A stretch of DNA of 64,000 bases, taken from assembly GCA_949825025.1 (NCBI GenBank), contig OX463788.1, positions 29,567,715 to 29,631,714 on the forward strand, given 5' to 3'. Below the pieces are notes generated by a model, which was not told the origin of the DNA, ran no database searches, and worked only from the letters and a program-made list of their open reading frames with translations. Shown here in pieces: positions 49,798 to 61,046 of this stretch (within the stretch, counting starts at the first letter, position 1; every line of letters starts with the position of its first letter). This DNA comes from Siphlonurus alternatus. Its lineage: Eukaryota > Arthropoda > Insecta > Ephemeroptera > Siphlonuridae. The position numbers were made by a program, and so were the translations under genes.

Positions 49798-49887
49798 TCA
49801 GGGGTTCAAAAGTTCTTGCAGCCTCAACATGACGCTGGCCAGCAACTGCTCGTGGCTGCTCTTGCCGTCAATCATCACCTCACCACC
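49798..49887 (-). CDS. AP3D1: AP3D1 terminal exon
   Basis: 30 codons including the stop, after the acceptor TTGTTGCAG. VMIDGKSSHEQLLASVMLRL matches the VSVDGKCSDSTLLSNLL end of the vertebrate protein. It is separated from the previous exon by a 2.3-kb intron. Confidence 0.9.
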   Translation of the reverse strand, partial: GGEVMIDGKSSHEQLLASVMLRLQELLNP

Positions 49888-52800
49888 CTGCAACAAAAAG
49901 TTGGAATAACAGTTTGGAATAATTGTATCTATGATTGCTAAATAAAATTTGAATGCAAATTGAAAGTCACAAAAACTGTGCTTCTAAAGATTGTAGTATG
50001 GTTGACACTTTTAAGTACAGAGTTGGAAGAAAAAAATAAAAATAGTAGTCCAGTGCTTAGAAAAATGCTATTTTCTACCTATTAGAAGCAATGGAAATTA
50101 TATTTTGTATTAAAGCAGAGTGATCATTTTTGAGTGTGGGGAACTGATGAACTTTTTACAATGAAAAATGCTTTTTGAGACCTCCCTTCTACTTTCATTT
50201 ATTTATATGTTTATTTATTTTTTTTAGCACCTCGCCATCGTAAGTTTTGAGATAATTCAAATACAGAATCCCATCTTCTGCATGTTAAAAAAGTGCAAAA
50301 TCAGACCATTCTTTTTACAAAATCGTATTTTGCTTGAAAAAGAAGGGGACTTTTTGCTCTTAAAAACTTTTATTTAGTACCTATTATGGTTCTTAAGGAT
50401 TGTTTTGTAAAAAATGATACCTCACTGTCGATTTCGATTTTTAAACAAGAATGTCAAATGTGAGATTCATCAGTTTGAACTTGTTTGAATGGTTACCGCG
50501 CGACAATGTATGAGGGTCGTATGATAAGTTCCTTAAGTTGTATAGAAAAAAATCCAGCGAGATAAAATTAACAACTGTACCGACTTAAGTGATATTTCAA
50601 TAGGTCAGATACAAATTTTTACCCCGATATCACTTATATTAATTTCTGGGGGTCAGTTTTCGTGAAGCTCCCTCAAAATTGACTAAATTTGAACTTTGAA
50701 CCGGTATAACACCCACTGCTGTGATATTCCAGGGATGTTTTTTTATCTTTGGTATTGCGCCGTGATCCAATGATCTATTCTGTGCCACCAGACACCGCAA
50801 ATAGTTTGATTTTTGCTTTAAGAACAAGCAATTATGAAATTTCATGGACCGTCACCACCCTTTTTTTGGGCCTTAAAAAGCTCATTTGCGGCACCCCTAA
50901 CGCGGCAAGTTTTTTCGTCGTAATTTTTCATTGGAGATGTAATATAATTATATCATTAGAAAGCCCATAATCTCTGCTATTTGCTGATGTTACATAAGAC
51001 TGTCTGTATTCAAAATTTTGTGTATTTTTTTAATGAAATCTTAAATGACAGATGATTTTGGCCAAACAGTGAAGGGTACACTTCAGTGAGGCATATATCC
51101 TATTAAAAATTTAGGTAACAAATAAACAGCACTAGAGCCTGATAGAGTAAGGTTTTCTGATGTTTTCACGAGATTTTCATGAATTTTCCATGCATCAACT
51201 TTTTTCTGCAACAGATATTGAAACTGGTAAAAAGTACTAATTTTTGGTCAAATTTTAATTTCCCGACCGTGCTTCACGAAAACTGACCCCCAGAAATTAA
51301 TATAAGTGATATCGGGGTAAAAATTTGTATCTGACCTACTGAAATATTACTTAACCTGGTACAGTTGTTAATTTTATCTAGCCGGATTTTTTCTATACGA
51401 CATAAGAAACTTATCATACGACCCTCGTATCACATAAAAATGAATTTCCAGCACTAATTTTAGCATTGCAATAAAAATTGTTGGAACTGAAATTATAAAA
51501 TTATACGGATTATACAGTATGAAATAAGAATGTAATAGACCAGGACTAAATAATTAACATTTATATACACAAATTTTTTTACACTATTTAAAGATCTAAA
51601 ATACAGAAGTTATAGTTCCTATGGCTAGTAATAAAAAAGATCCAGGTCCGAATCTCGCAAGCAGTGAGTGAACCATTCATTCATTCATTCATTCATTCAT
51701 TCATTCATTCATTCATTCATTCATTCATTCATTCATTCATTCATTCATTCATTCATTCATTCATTCATTCATTCATTCATTCATTCATTCATTCATTCAT
51801 TATTTTTTTTCCTCTTGCCCCCTGGAAATTTGTCTCTCATAATTATTAATTAGTTTCATGAAGTTCCAAGCGCTATTTTACTCTCTAAAATGATTTTAAT
51901 TTTTTCATCACTCCACTTTAAACACTGGCTTTACACATTGTTTTTATTGTTGTTTTCTTTCCCTAACGTGGCCCACCTGTACCTGTTGCAAGTACTTGCT
52001 ATCCGAGTGTGCACAGTCAAAAGTTTTTTTAACATAAATACCAATAACAGAGGTAAACACAAATACACAAATTAAAAAGCATTAACATGATATGATAAAT
52101 CTTCTATAGTCAATGTGTTTAAACATAATATAGTTGAGTTGGAAATAGGAGGGCATAAAGAACCAACCTGTGCCTTGACAAGGAGACATACAGGGTAACC
52201 CTGCACACTGTGCGAGGAAAGGGAAGCGGTGTCACCAACTTGCTCCACCAGGCACAGGTGACAGCCCTGGCAAACCCTGATCAGCACCTAAAAGCACATC
52301 ACATTATCAGTTAAATTGTTTATTGCTGCTGTCACATTGAAACCCCACATTTTATTTAAAGATACAAGTACAATTAAATAATATGTAATAATTAGATTTC
52401 TTCAATACAAAAATGTTTGTCATCCCTGTAGGTTGCGCTTAAATTAGTATACAATGCTTTAATTTACAACTTTCGATTTTGTGAAGTTTGATTTTGTGAA
52501 TTCATATTTTTTGGGTCCCTTGAGATATCAAAAAATAAAAAGTTTAATGTAATTATATTTTGTGTGCAAATTTTTAATACTTACTGGTATATGTTAATTA
52601 TTTATGAAAAAATTGAACCAAGCGATGTTATTTATTTAAAAAGAAAGGATAGGAACACATATGATAGGTGTTCATATGTGTTCCTATCCTCTTTTTAAAT
52701 AAATAACTGGTCTATGTAGAACATAGGATAGTATAGTTACCGAGGAAGTGCTTGCTTACCTGAGGGAAGGAAAGGGCACACTGCAGCTGCAGAGAAGAGC

Positions 52801-54075
52801 GGTAAGAAAGCTCTCCACTGGCAAGTAGGTTTGCAAACGCCTCTCCTTGCTGTGGAGCGGCTACAAGGAAGCATGAGACAGGCAGGGGGAGCCACAAATC
52901 TAGCTTTTCATGAGAGGAACCGTTGCCAGACTGAAATTAAATTAAAAAAAATACTTATTACACACAAACAACATTACAAAGTAAAGACCAACAACTGAGA
53001 AGTATATTAGACCGTCAAGTTTGCAATAGACTAACTCATGGTTGCAATACAGGCAATCTTCCAGGTATTGAGACCAGAAATATTTCTACAAAATATAAAA
53101 ATGTGTGTTCCACACTGATAAAGGAAAGAAGAAAAAATCACCAAAATGACACAAAAATATTCATAAGTAGGAATTTTGTGTTTGTTTATTTATCTGTGCA
53201 AGAGAACACTGTACACACCTCCACCATGTAGGTAAGTGTGGCCCTCAGCTTGTGTGGTCTCGTCATATCTGCCACTCTGAAGGCAAATTGAGCTTCACGA
53301 CTCGACGATGGCAGCAGGGTGAAGTTGAGACGAACCCCGCCGTGCTGCTCAATTCCCTGTACCAACAAGCACAGCTTCATTACATCTCCGGTCTTCAGTT
53401 CTCTTTATCAGCCATAACCATCATAACCAATGCAATAGAAAAATATACAGTACAACTAGAAATTATGTTTTCCAATTAATATCAGTTACAGTTACTGACT
53501 GTGTTGTAAAATATTTTGATTATTTCCATCAGAACAAAGAAATTTTAAAAATTCAAGTGAATGTTCTAAAACTGAATACTATAACTAATGGTTTGAAGAA
53601 ATTCAAGGGGGCGGTTTTCTCAAAACAGCTTCATTTCCGATTTGATAAAGCTCTATCTAAAACTTCTAAATCATTTTTTACAAAACTGGTCAGGCAGATC
53701 TACATCAAATTTTGAATGACGCTTATTGATGGTGAGCCTGCAAGTAGTTCCAGAATGTTGAACATCTTTAATACAACAACTATATTCTCTGAATAAATTA
53801 ATACAGTATATTGCAAGGCTTAGTGAAGAACAGCACAAGTTAAAGATAAAGTTAAAAACCTTAGAAATTTACACATTCTGCAGGAAGTATAAAAAAGATT
53901 ACCTGATCATGAAGAAACTTGACATCTAGTGTATCTGAGATGCTAAACTCAAGCTCCTTGACAGTGGAAGAACTCTGATTGGAAAGCAAGATGCATACCA
54001 CTAGTTGACTTGATAAGATTCTTGTCTCATAGCTCTGAAACACAGTATAAAATGTAAAAACCAGTATAGAATGTA

Positions 54076-54106
<31 letters not shown>

Positions 54107-54494
54107 GAAAAAAAAAACAAACAAACATGGAAAGCTCTGACAAATCTGTTAACTAAGAAGAAAAATGGTTACTGTACTTAAAGATATACAAAGCGAGATA
54201 ATACTCACCAGGCTGAGAGTTTTGTCTCGTGCAAGAGCAATGTAGCGGTTGAGTGGAGAGGATGCAGACACCACTGCAGGGGCTGGCTCAGTGCCAGCAG
54301 ATATCACTTCCTTGCTGGGGGTGGAGATGCCTGCTGCCTCCTCGTAGCCCTCTTTAATTTGTAAGCTGTCTTTGGAAACTTTGCTTTTCTTCTCCTAGAA
54401 AATGAAAGCCAGTAATACATAATTCCCTTCTGTTTTTTTCCGGTTATAACAATATAAGCCCCCTCAAAATTGAAATGTTTGCTTCATAGGATAA

Positions 54495-54532
<38 letters not shown>

Positions 54533-57500
54533 CAACATTATACTATTCACTCACTTGGATTGAAATATGCACTTGTTCCGTACAGTACAATTATATACAG
54601 TACATGGTTAGTACCACGTCAGATCAATAAGGAAATGGACGAGGTCAATAGATTTACATGAATTTTACATATGTTACACATCTGACCTAAGGTAATGAGG
54701 TTTGGATGTTATTTTTTCAAATTTCGAAAAAAAAACGATTTTCAGAATTTTTCAAAAATTTAATAACAAGGGCAATCTCGAGAGATAAAAAAAATTGTAT
54801 CTCAAATTCTGCTCAACATAAAATTACAATTTAAATTTTTATAAGTTTGTAGTAGAATTGCTTAACTTTTTTGCATTGACAATGTTGACCTTGAAATTTT
54901 ATTTAGGTCAAAGGTCAGAGGTCAAACTACAAAAAGCGTATTTATTCACACAAGATATCTAGCTAAAAAAAAAAAAAAAAAAAAAAATTCGAGATAAAGG
55001 TTTTGAAGAGGGTCTATCCTTCTATAACATGCAGTTCTCAAATGTTTGGGATAATTCAAAATTTTGAAGTTACAATTTTTTTATATTAATTTTTCCGAGG
55101 TTTTTTGAAAATCTTGAATTTTGAATTTCGAGTTTTTTAGAGATTTGAAAAAATAAACCTTATTGACCTTGGTCATATTGTTGACACATGTGACATTTTT
55201 GGAAAAACTATTACAAAATTTTTCAAAAAACCTCGGAAAAATTAATAAAAAAATCGTAACTTCAAAATTTTGAATTATCCCAAACATTTGAAAACTGTAT
55301 GTTATAGAAGGATAGACCCTCTTCAAAACCTATATCTCGAAAATTTTTAGCTAGATATCTTGTGTGAATAAATACGCTTTTTGTAGTTTGACCTTTGACC
55401 TAAATAAAATTTCAAGGTCAACATTGTCAATGCAAAAAAGTTTAGCAATTCTACTACAAACTTATAGAAATTTAAATTGTAATTTTATGTTGAGCAGAAT
55501 TTGAGATACAATTTTTTTTATCTCTCGAGATTGCCCTTGTTATTAAATTTTTGAAAAATTCTGAAAATCGTTTTTTTTTTCGAAATTTGAAAAAATAACA
55601 TCCAAACCTCATTACCTTAGGTCAGATGTGTAACATATGTAAAATTCATCAACATCTATTGACCTCGTCCATTTCCTTATTGATCTGACGTGATTTTAAC
55701 CACATACCTAGATAATTAATTTTACTTTAATTTTGATAATGTTAATAATAACAGACTTATTATTATATTTTATTAACTTTAATCATTTATGCATTTGTTT
55801 TGTTTTTGTTCCTATAAATTGGATATAATACCACATACTGTGTTATGGTGCTGCTTGTGCCGTGTATTTTATCCTTTTCACCTCAATTGTTTGTCATATA
55901 TGTTTTTTTTTGTATATGTACTTGGGTGAATAAAAAATATATAAAAATAAATAAATAAAAATAAAAAAATTCTATATGATGAATATTTTACTGCATGCGA
56001 TGATTGCTATAATAAATTTGGACAAGAGCACCAGAAGATGATTATTTGCCAAGTGGTTGCAAGTAACTCATGGCCGCATTGCCACTACTGATGGCCGTAA
56101 GTTGCAGCCACCTATCCGAGAATAATCTGCGGATTATCCATGGATTATTTACTAATTAACATTAAAATTCTCGGATAATTGTCGGATTTTTCCAAGATAG
56201 GTTGGCTGCAACTTACGGCCATAAGAGATATAATGAAAGCATTGAAAATGGCAGGCATAAGGAGGCTTTGAATCAGCTAATCAGAACAGAATTTTTAACA
56301 CAGCCTTGAGCCAACAACTAATAGTTATTTTTTTAGTATACAAATATAATATAAGACTACTATTATATATGAAAAGAATAACAAATTACTGTACAACAAT
56401 TTGGAAGGGGGTGGTGGTGGTGTCTTAATTACCTTGGCTGCAGTTTTACCCTTAGTCTTTGCTTTCTTCTTGTCTTTGCTAGTGCTTTTCTTGCTGCTCT
56501 TTTGCTCAGCAGACTCCAGTTCTGAAAGCTGCTGACTGGCAAGCGTGGTGTCTGGCATTGCTTCATAGTCTGCATGGTCCAGCCACAAGTCTACTGCTCC
56601 CAGCACACCCTGACAAATCACCAACTTCATCACACAGTTCCTCAAATATCAAGCTGGAGCACTGATTTTACTTGAGCACCAGCTTTCCAATTAACCTCCA
56701 GGCTAATTTGTAATCTATTTATGTACACATTTTCGATTTTAGTGTATTAATTTTGAATTTCAACTAGAAAAACTTATTATAAATTCTTATTTGTAAAATA
56801 ATATATCCACAAATTTGAATAAAATATCTTGGTCTGACAATAATTTAAAAGTGCATTATAAATTTTAATTAATTATCCCTGAAATAAATATAATTTTATT
56901 GTAATTAAATATAACAGAAATAAACATAAATAAATGCAACATTTAAATTTCTTTGAGAGTTTTGGTCTTGAAGTCTACAAGACAACAAAACCACTAAGCT
57001 TTCTACAGAGAAGACCCCTGTTTTATACATTACATTAGTAGCATTTTAGCACAATCTGTTGAACATTTACTAGTTTCTTAAATAAAATTAATAGCCATCC
57101 CTCAATTACCTCCTGTGAACCGTTCTCGCCATTATGCAGCAAGTCTGGAACAAGAGGAGCAGTGTTGCGGTGGCCTGCTCGCTTTTTCTTTTTCTTGGTA
57201 GCAGCTGTTCCACAAGCTGCTGTCTTTCTGCCCTTGCTGTCCTTGCCCTTCCGGCTGACTATCATATCCTCTAACTCGCCCGCTGCAGCTGGGGCAAGGC
57301 GATGGCTCCTCACAGGCAGCGTCTCTTCAGCACGCAGTGGCCTGAAAATATCAGTGATATTAAAGCACCTGCTACTAAGACAGCATTATGAAACACTAGA
57401 ACATTAATTATCAATAGACAATAATGGTTGCATTTTTTTATTTCATAATTAGAAAATATACATAAAATTATGCTTTTCTGATTTTTTTTCAGATTTTTTG

Positions 57501-58226
57501 GAGTGCGGGAACTAATTTTTAAAAAATATTTAAAAAATCTGAATTAGGGTGGTACATCTGATGGGACAACCGTGACGTCATCAATAGCCAATCACAGCAA
57601 CCGTGATGTCATCAATAGCCAATCACAGCACGACAAATGACGTCACGGTTGTCCCATCAGGTGTACCACCCTAATTCAGAGATTTTAAATATTTTTTTAA
57701 AATTAGTTCCCGCACTCCAAAAAATCTGAAAAAATTCAGAAAAGCATAATTTTAGGTATATTTTCTAATTATGAAATAAAAAAATGCAACCATTATTGTC
57801 TATTTGTTATGAACTCATGTTTTATACTACCAAAAACAAAAGAGGAGCTCTTTTACATAGCAGTTAAACAGCAGTACTTCACTGTATGCAATCATAAATA
57901 CAATTACATAACACAATGTTTTATTTTATGTTGTTCTTTTAACAGTTTAATAAACTATTGTATATGTGGATCTTAGTTTATCAATATGATACATTCTATT
58001 CTACAAGATTAAGTTACATAAGAGTTTGAGCAGCTACGGGTATGAAATATTGGTACTCACTCATCCAGGTCAATGTCAAGAGCTCGATGGGGATCGTCAT
58101 TGGCACGACTGTCATCATCGTCTCCATCAGTTAGTGAAGCTCCCTCAGGCATCTCGCCCAAGTCTGTGTTGACAACATGCAGTGGTGAGGCCAGTTCCTC
58201 CTCAACCTCTGCCTCATCACTGGAGT
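49798..58226 (-). CDS. AP3D1: AP-3 complex subunit delta, C-terminal nine exons (partial gene)
   Basis: Large delta subunit of the AP-3 clathrin-associated adaptor, which sorts cargo from endosomes or trans-Golgi to lysosome-related organelles. Exons, in transcript order: 58,226-58,061; 57,341-57,110; 56,609-56,433; 54,394-54,209; 54,034-53,903; 53,356-53,219; 52,930-52,760; 52,287-52,168; 49,887-49,798. Joined they keep frame and give 469 residues to a stop. DPHRALDIDLDEPL is the conserved motif of the BLVR/AP3D1 region. Lys-rich hinge blocks follow. The ear region has SNQSSSTVKELEFSI, EAQFAFRVADM, HEKLDLWLPL, EAFANLLASGELS, SVQGYPVCLLVK and a final IDGKSSHEQLLA, each aligning with the vertebrate C-terminus in order. 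The adaptin trunk lies beyond the right edge. Confidence 0.94.
50511..51427. mobile_element. TA-flanked mariner-like palindromic element in the last AP3D1 intron
   Basis: TA at 50,509-50,510 and 51,428-51,429. The ends GAGGGTCGTATGATAAGTT are inverted copies and ~160 bp of each arm are complementary. The end sequence and TA target fit the mariner/Tc1 group. The centre encodes no recognisable transposase. Confidence 0.78.
51674..51800. repeat. (CATT)n microsatellite
   Basis: About 32 tetranucleotide units, uninterrupted, in the last AP3D1 intron. Confidence 0.97.
52168..52287 (-). CDS. AP3D1: AP3D1 exon (penultimate)
   Basis: 40 codons, acceptor GCTTTTAG, donor GTTGGT. CHLCLVEQVGDTASLSS and SVQGYPVCLLVKAQ match the family's penultimate segment. 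Confidence 0.93.
52628..52706. repeat. 79-bp perfect-type hairpin in AP3D1 intron
   Basis: GGATAGGAACACATATGA against its complement, loop of about 5 nt, 54 bp downstream (in + coordinates upstream) of an exon donor. Confidence 0.85.
52760..52930 (-). CDS. AP3D1: AP3D1 exon (ear platform)
   Basis: 57 codons, acceptor AATTTCAG, donor GTAAGC. SHEKLDLWLPLPVSCFLV and EAFANLLASGELSYRSS match family blocks THEKLDFRL and DAFAKLLESGDLS. Confidence 0.94.
53219..53356 (-). CDS. AP3D1: AP3D1 exon (ear strands)
   Basis: 46 codons, acceptor TGGTACAG, donor GTGTGT. FTLLPSSSREAQFAF and LRATLTYMVE match the family's FQLPP...EAQYVF and LKGTLSFI segments. Confidence 0.92.
53903..54034 (-). CDS. AP3D1: AP3D1 exon (ear strands)
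   Basis: 44 codons, acceptor TGTTTCAG, donor GTAATC. LVVCILLSNQSSSTVKELEF corresponds to the vertebrate IVLENRSSS...MELSV segment. Confidence 0.92.
54209..54394 (-). CDS. AP3D1: AP3D1 exon (hinge-ear junction)
   Basis: 62 codons, acceptor ATTTTCTAG, donor GTGAGT. It starts EKKSKVSK and ends LNRYIALARDKTLSL, the entry to the ear domain. Confidence 0.9.
54496..54530. repeat. (TAA)n microsatellite
   Basis: About eleven ATA/TAA units close to an exon acceptor. Confidence 0.9.
54605..55701. mobile_element. ~1.1-kb palindrome in AP3D1 intron with AGGTCA direct repeats
   Basis: The left arm from ACGTCAGATCAATAAGGAAA (54,616) to about 55,085 is complementary to ~55,228-55,690 with few differences. 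The centre is 140 bp. The arms carry AGGTCA half-sites spaced by one base: three in the left arm (54,905-54,924), two in the right (55,389-55,401, as TGACCT). A 26-base A tract occurs in the left arm only. No coding frame. Confidence 0.85.
56091..56222. mobile_element. 132-bp MITE-like hairpin
   Basis: ATGGCCGTAAGTTGCAGCCA and the complementary right end enclose a shorter inner hairpin (CGGATTATCC/GGATAATT). AP3D1 intron. Confidence 0.8.
56433..56609 (-). CDS. AP3D1: AP3D1 exon (Lys/Ser-rich hinge)
   Basis: 59 codons between a TTTGTCAG acceptor and GTAATT donor, both phase 0. GVLGAVDLWLDHADYEAMPD precedes a KSSKKSTSKDKKKAK low-complexity hinge. The hinge is poorly conserved in the family, so identity rests on phase and position. 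Confidence 0.85.
57110..57341 (-). CDS. AP3D1: AP3D1 exon (start of basic hinge)
   Basis: Acceptor TATTTTCAG, donor GTAATT. It continues the conserved motif with E-PLRAEETLPV and contains the KKKKKR basic cluster. It ends in phase 0. Confidence 0.9.
57414..57804. mobile_element. 391-bp palindrome with CRE-like TGACGTCA sites
   Basis: Arms from AATAGACAATAATGGTTGCA inward are complementary for ~170 bp each. The centre holds CCGTGACGTCATC, a tandem variant CCGTGATGTCATC with CAATAGCCAATCACAGCA, and TGACGTCACGG. It lies 73 bp from an AP3D1 exon acceptor. Confidence 0.85.
58061..58226 (-). CDS. AP3D1: AP3D1 exon (BLVR/AP3D1 region)
   Basis: Acceptor CCACATTGCAG, donor GTGAGT. An acidic stretch (SSDEAEVEEE, DGDDDD) leads into DDPHRALDIDLD. 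It is the most upstream exon in the window; the next one lies beyond 63.6 kb. Confidence 0.93.
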
Positions 58227-58288
58227 CTGCAATGTGGAAGTCACAATTCACATCAAATAAGTACCACCATAATCAAAATCATTAACAA

Positions 58289-58314
58289 AAATAATAATAA
58301 TAATTATTATTATT

Positions 58315-58345
<31 letters not shown>

Positions 58346-58350
58346 ATATA
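58289..58350. repeat. (AAT)n/(ATT)n microsatellite
   Basis: Mixed AAT/ATT runs next to the R4-like LINE cluster, the presumed preferred target. Confidence 0.9.
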
Positions 58351-58596
58351 TATATATATAATATGTATATATAATAATATGGGGACGGGGGAGAGGGTGC
58401 AAAGCTCAGTCATGGTGGGGCTGATGGTCACTGCGGTGACACTTTCCATTTGTTTAAGCCCGGGGGTATTGGATCCGGGGCGAATGGATGTGATTCCGTG
58501 GAGGCTGGGTAACACCATGGTCAAAAGTCTGGCACTCCAAATGAGGAAAAAAAAAAATAATAATAATAATAATAAATAAAATATAATAATAATAAT

Positions 58597-59041
58597 GGAC
58601 ATCCAGCTACGGGATGAGCGTAGGCTCTTCTCTGGCTTGAGGTACGTGTCCCCCCGCGCTCAGGAAGGACATGCGGGTTGGGGGTTGCCTTGCGAGTGTG
58701 ACCTCTGGCCCGTAGCCTGTGGTTCTTGAACCACAGGGCGGCCAGGGCATTGGTTTGGGAAGCCCAAGATGCATCCCCACCTCTAAGTGCCCTGGTTAAA
58801 GGCATCCAGCACCCATGAGTGCTAGCGGAAATGTGTCCCACCGCGCCTAGGAGAGGACCTGCCCGAAAGGCTGTGTGATGGGCTATTTGCGGGTGTACCC
58901 GGGAAGCCCTCATTGCCCGCAACTGAGTAGGAGACGCTGGATCGTAACATCACCAACAGGATCAGCGGGCACCTTCATCTTGGCCCAATTGGGCCCGGTG
59001 CTGGTGCTTAACCACCCCAACTAGGTTGGGAGTTAAAACAA
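58597..59041 (+). mobile_element. R4/Dong-like LINE copy A (3' end only)
   Basis: A GC-rich segment whose last part (GGCACC..., TTGGGCCCGGTGCTGGTGCTTA-like) matches the 3' end of copy C (about 63,528-63,570). It ends directly in (ATA)n. It is a short, strongly 5'-truncated insertion. Confidence 0.65.
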
Positions 59042-59043
59042 CC

Positions 59044-59084
<41 letters not shown>

Positions 59085-59139
59085 TATTATTAGCCCTAAT
59101 AATTAATAATAATAATAATAATTATTATTAGCTCTTAGC

Positions 59140-61001
59140 CCTAGGCTCTATTGCATTTCACAAATGCCTCTTTCTGCGATTCTCAGATTGCAGGACGGTT
59201 ATGCGGCTGGCCCACCCTCATGTCGGGACCATAAGGTCACCCATACCTTTTTCATGGATGACCTGAAAATTTTTGGTTCGAGCAAAGCCAAGCTCAAGGA
59301 GTCACTTGAGGTTGTTAAAGCTTATGCATCAGATACAGGGATGGAGCTAGGAGTCAACAAGTGCGCAGTTTTGCACATTCTGCGGGGAAAGGTGGATGGC
59401 GAGAGGGAGGATGTTGAGTTGACAGACGGGAGCATTATTCATCATCTTGATGCCGAAGCGCGGTACAAGTACCTGGGAGTGAGTGAGAGTCACGTTCAGG
59501 ATACTGTGAAGTGCCAGGCCGCACTTCGTGGCGAGTATGTCCGACGCCTGAAGAAGATTTGGGGCTCCAGGTTGTCGGGTCGCAACAAGATCCATGCGAC
59601 AAACATGCTTGCTGTCCCTGTCATGCTCTACACGTTTGGCGCCATGAAGTGGAACGTGATGGAGCTTAGAGACCTCGATTTCACCACGAGGAAGATCATG
59701 TCCTCCAGTTTTAGCCACCACAAGAGAGCCTCGGTAGAGCGGGTCTATCTCCCTCGTGAGCAGGGGGGTAGGGGCTTGTTGGGAGTGGAGAACATTTACA
59801 ATCGGATGGTTCTCTCGATGGCTTGTCGAGTAGCAACGAGTGTGGATCCCCATTTGCAGCTTGTGTATCAGCATGAGCTGTACAGACGTGGAGCGTTTTT
59901 GTTCAGTGCAGCTGAAAGGGCAGCGCAAATCCTTGGGTTAGAGCTGGACTTGGCACAGCCGGATGCGAGGCCAGGCGAGAATCTCGCGGGGTTGCCTCGT
60001 GCTGTGGCTAAGAAGAGGGTGTGGGAGGCGGAGTGTAGGATGCTGATGCAAGGGCACATGGAGAAGAACATGCACAGTGTGTTTTTCAAGAACATCGAGA
60101 GCTTGGGCCTGAGCAGGGAGCGGACCTTTGCCTTCCTGCAATCCTCCGGCTTGACATCTGAGGCTGAGAGTAATATCATCAAGATGCAAGATGGTGTGTT
60201 TGCGACCCTTGCGTACCAGAAGGTCGTGTTTGGGCGTCACTTGGATGCCAAGTGTCGGGCGTGTTTCCGATTCCCCGAGACCACCATGCATCTGCTCTCT
60301 GCCTGTTCATTCTACGCCAGGACTCTGTACATTGAGCGGCATAATTCTGCATTGAGAGTGCTTTATTTCCACCTAAGGCACCATTTTGGTATCGACGAAG
60401 CGCCTGTCATACCATTCGCTCCGGGGGACATAGAGGCGGTGGTAGAGAACGACCAGGTGAAGATCTTCTGGAATTACTCGTTCCCTACCACTCGCCAGCT
60501 CCATGCTACCAAGCCAGACATTGTTCTGCTTGAGAAGCGCAAGAAGGTCATGACAGTGATTGAATTTTCTGCTCCTGCGGAGCACAACATCACTGACAAG
60601 TACACGGAAAAGCGCGACAAGTATCGAGACCTTGTCATGGACTTGCGGCAAAGCTATCGGGGACATTCGGTGTCTCTTGTTGTCCTGTTGGTCGGCGTGA
60701 TGGGCGGGGTGCCTGACACACTACTCTCTGGGCTTCGGCAAGTACCAGGCTGCCGTGGATCCGCTGAGCGGCTGGCGGATGCCATGCAGAAGGCAGTGTT
60801 GCTGGGCTCTCTTCGTCTCCTTCGCGCGCATGGGGAGGTTGGGTGAGGTGCACCCATAAAAATAGAAAAGGCAGCCCTGGAGTTTACTGCACGAGAGTGC
60901 GGAGCGCCGGGGTCGAGTTTTTTCTTTAGTTGTTAAAGTTGTTAGAGGAGGAATACTCTGTTTTTCATGGAGCCTGTACTTTCAACTTTGGCCTGCTGGG
61001 G

Positions 61002-61005
<4 letters not shown>
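59140..61005 (+). mobile_element. R4/Dong-like LINE copy B (5'-truncated in the RT)
   Basis: A single open frame (59,164-60,846, 560 codons) starts between RT motifs B and C. FMDD at residues 30-33 is the catalytic box. KYLGV, RNKIHATNML and GGRGLLGVENI follow. A C-x2-C-x8-H-x4-C zinc knuckle comes next, then a restriction-like endonuclease core KPDIVLLEKRK...VIEFSAPAEHN...EKRDKYRDL. This layout is that of R2/R4-type LINEs with a C-terminal endonuclease. It ends in a long A tract and (TAA)n at 61,003-61,068. The frame is uninterrupted although the 5' part is lost. Confidence 0.88.

Positions 61006-61046
<41 letters not shown>

Noticed and set aside
51664..51853. Repetitive HSFI open frames
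   Set aside because: Microsatellite (CATT)n read in frame.
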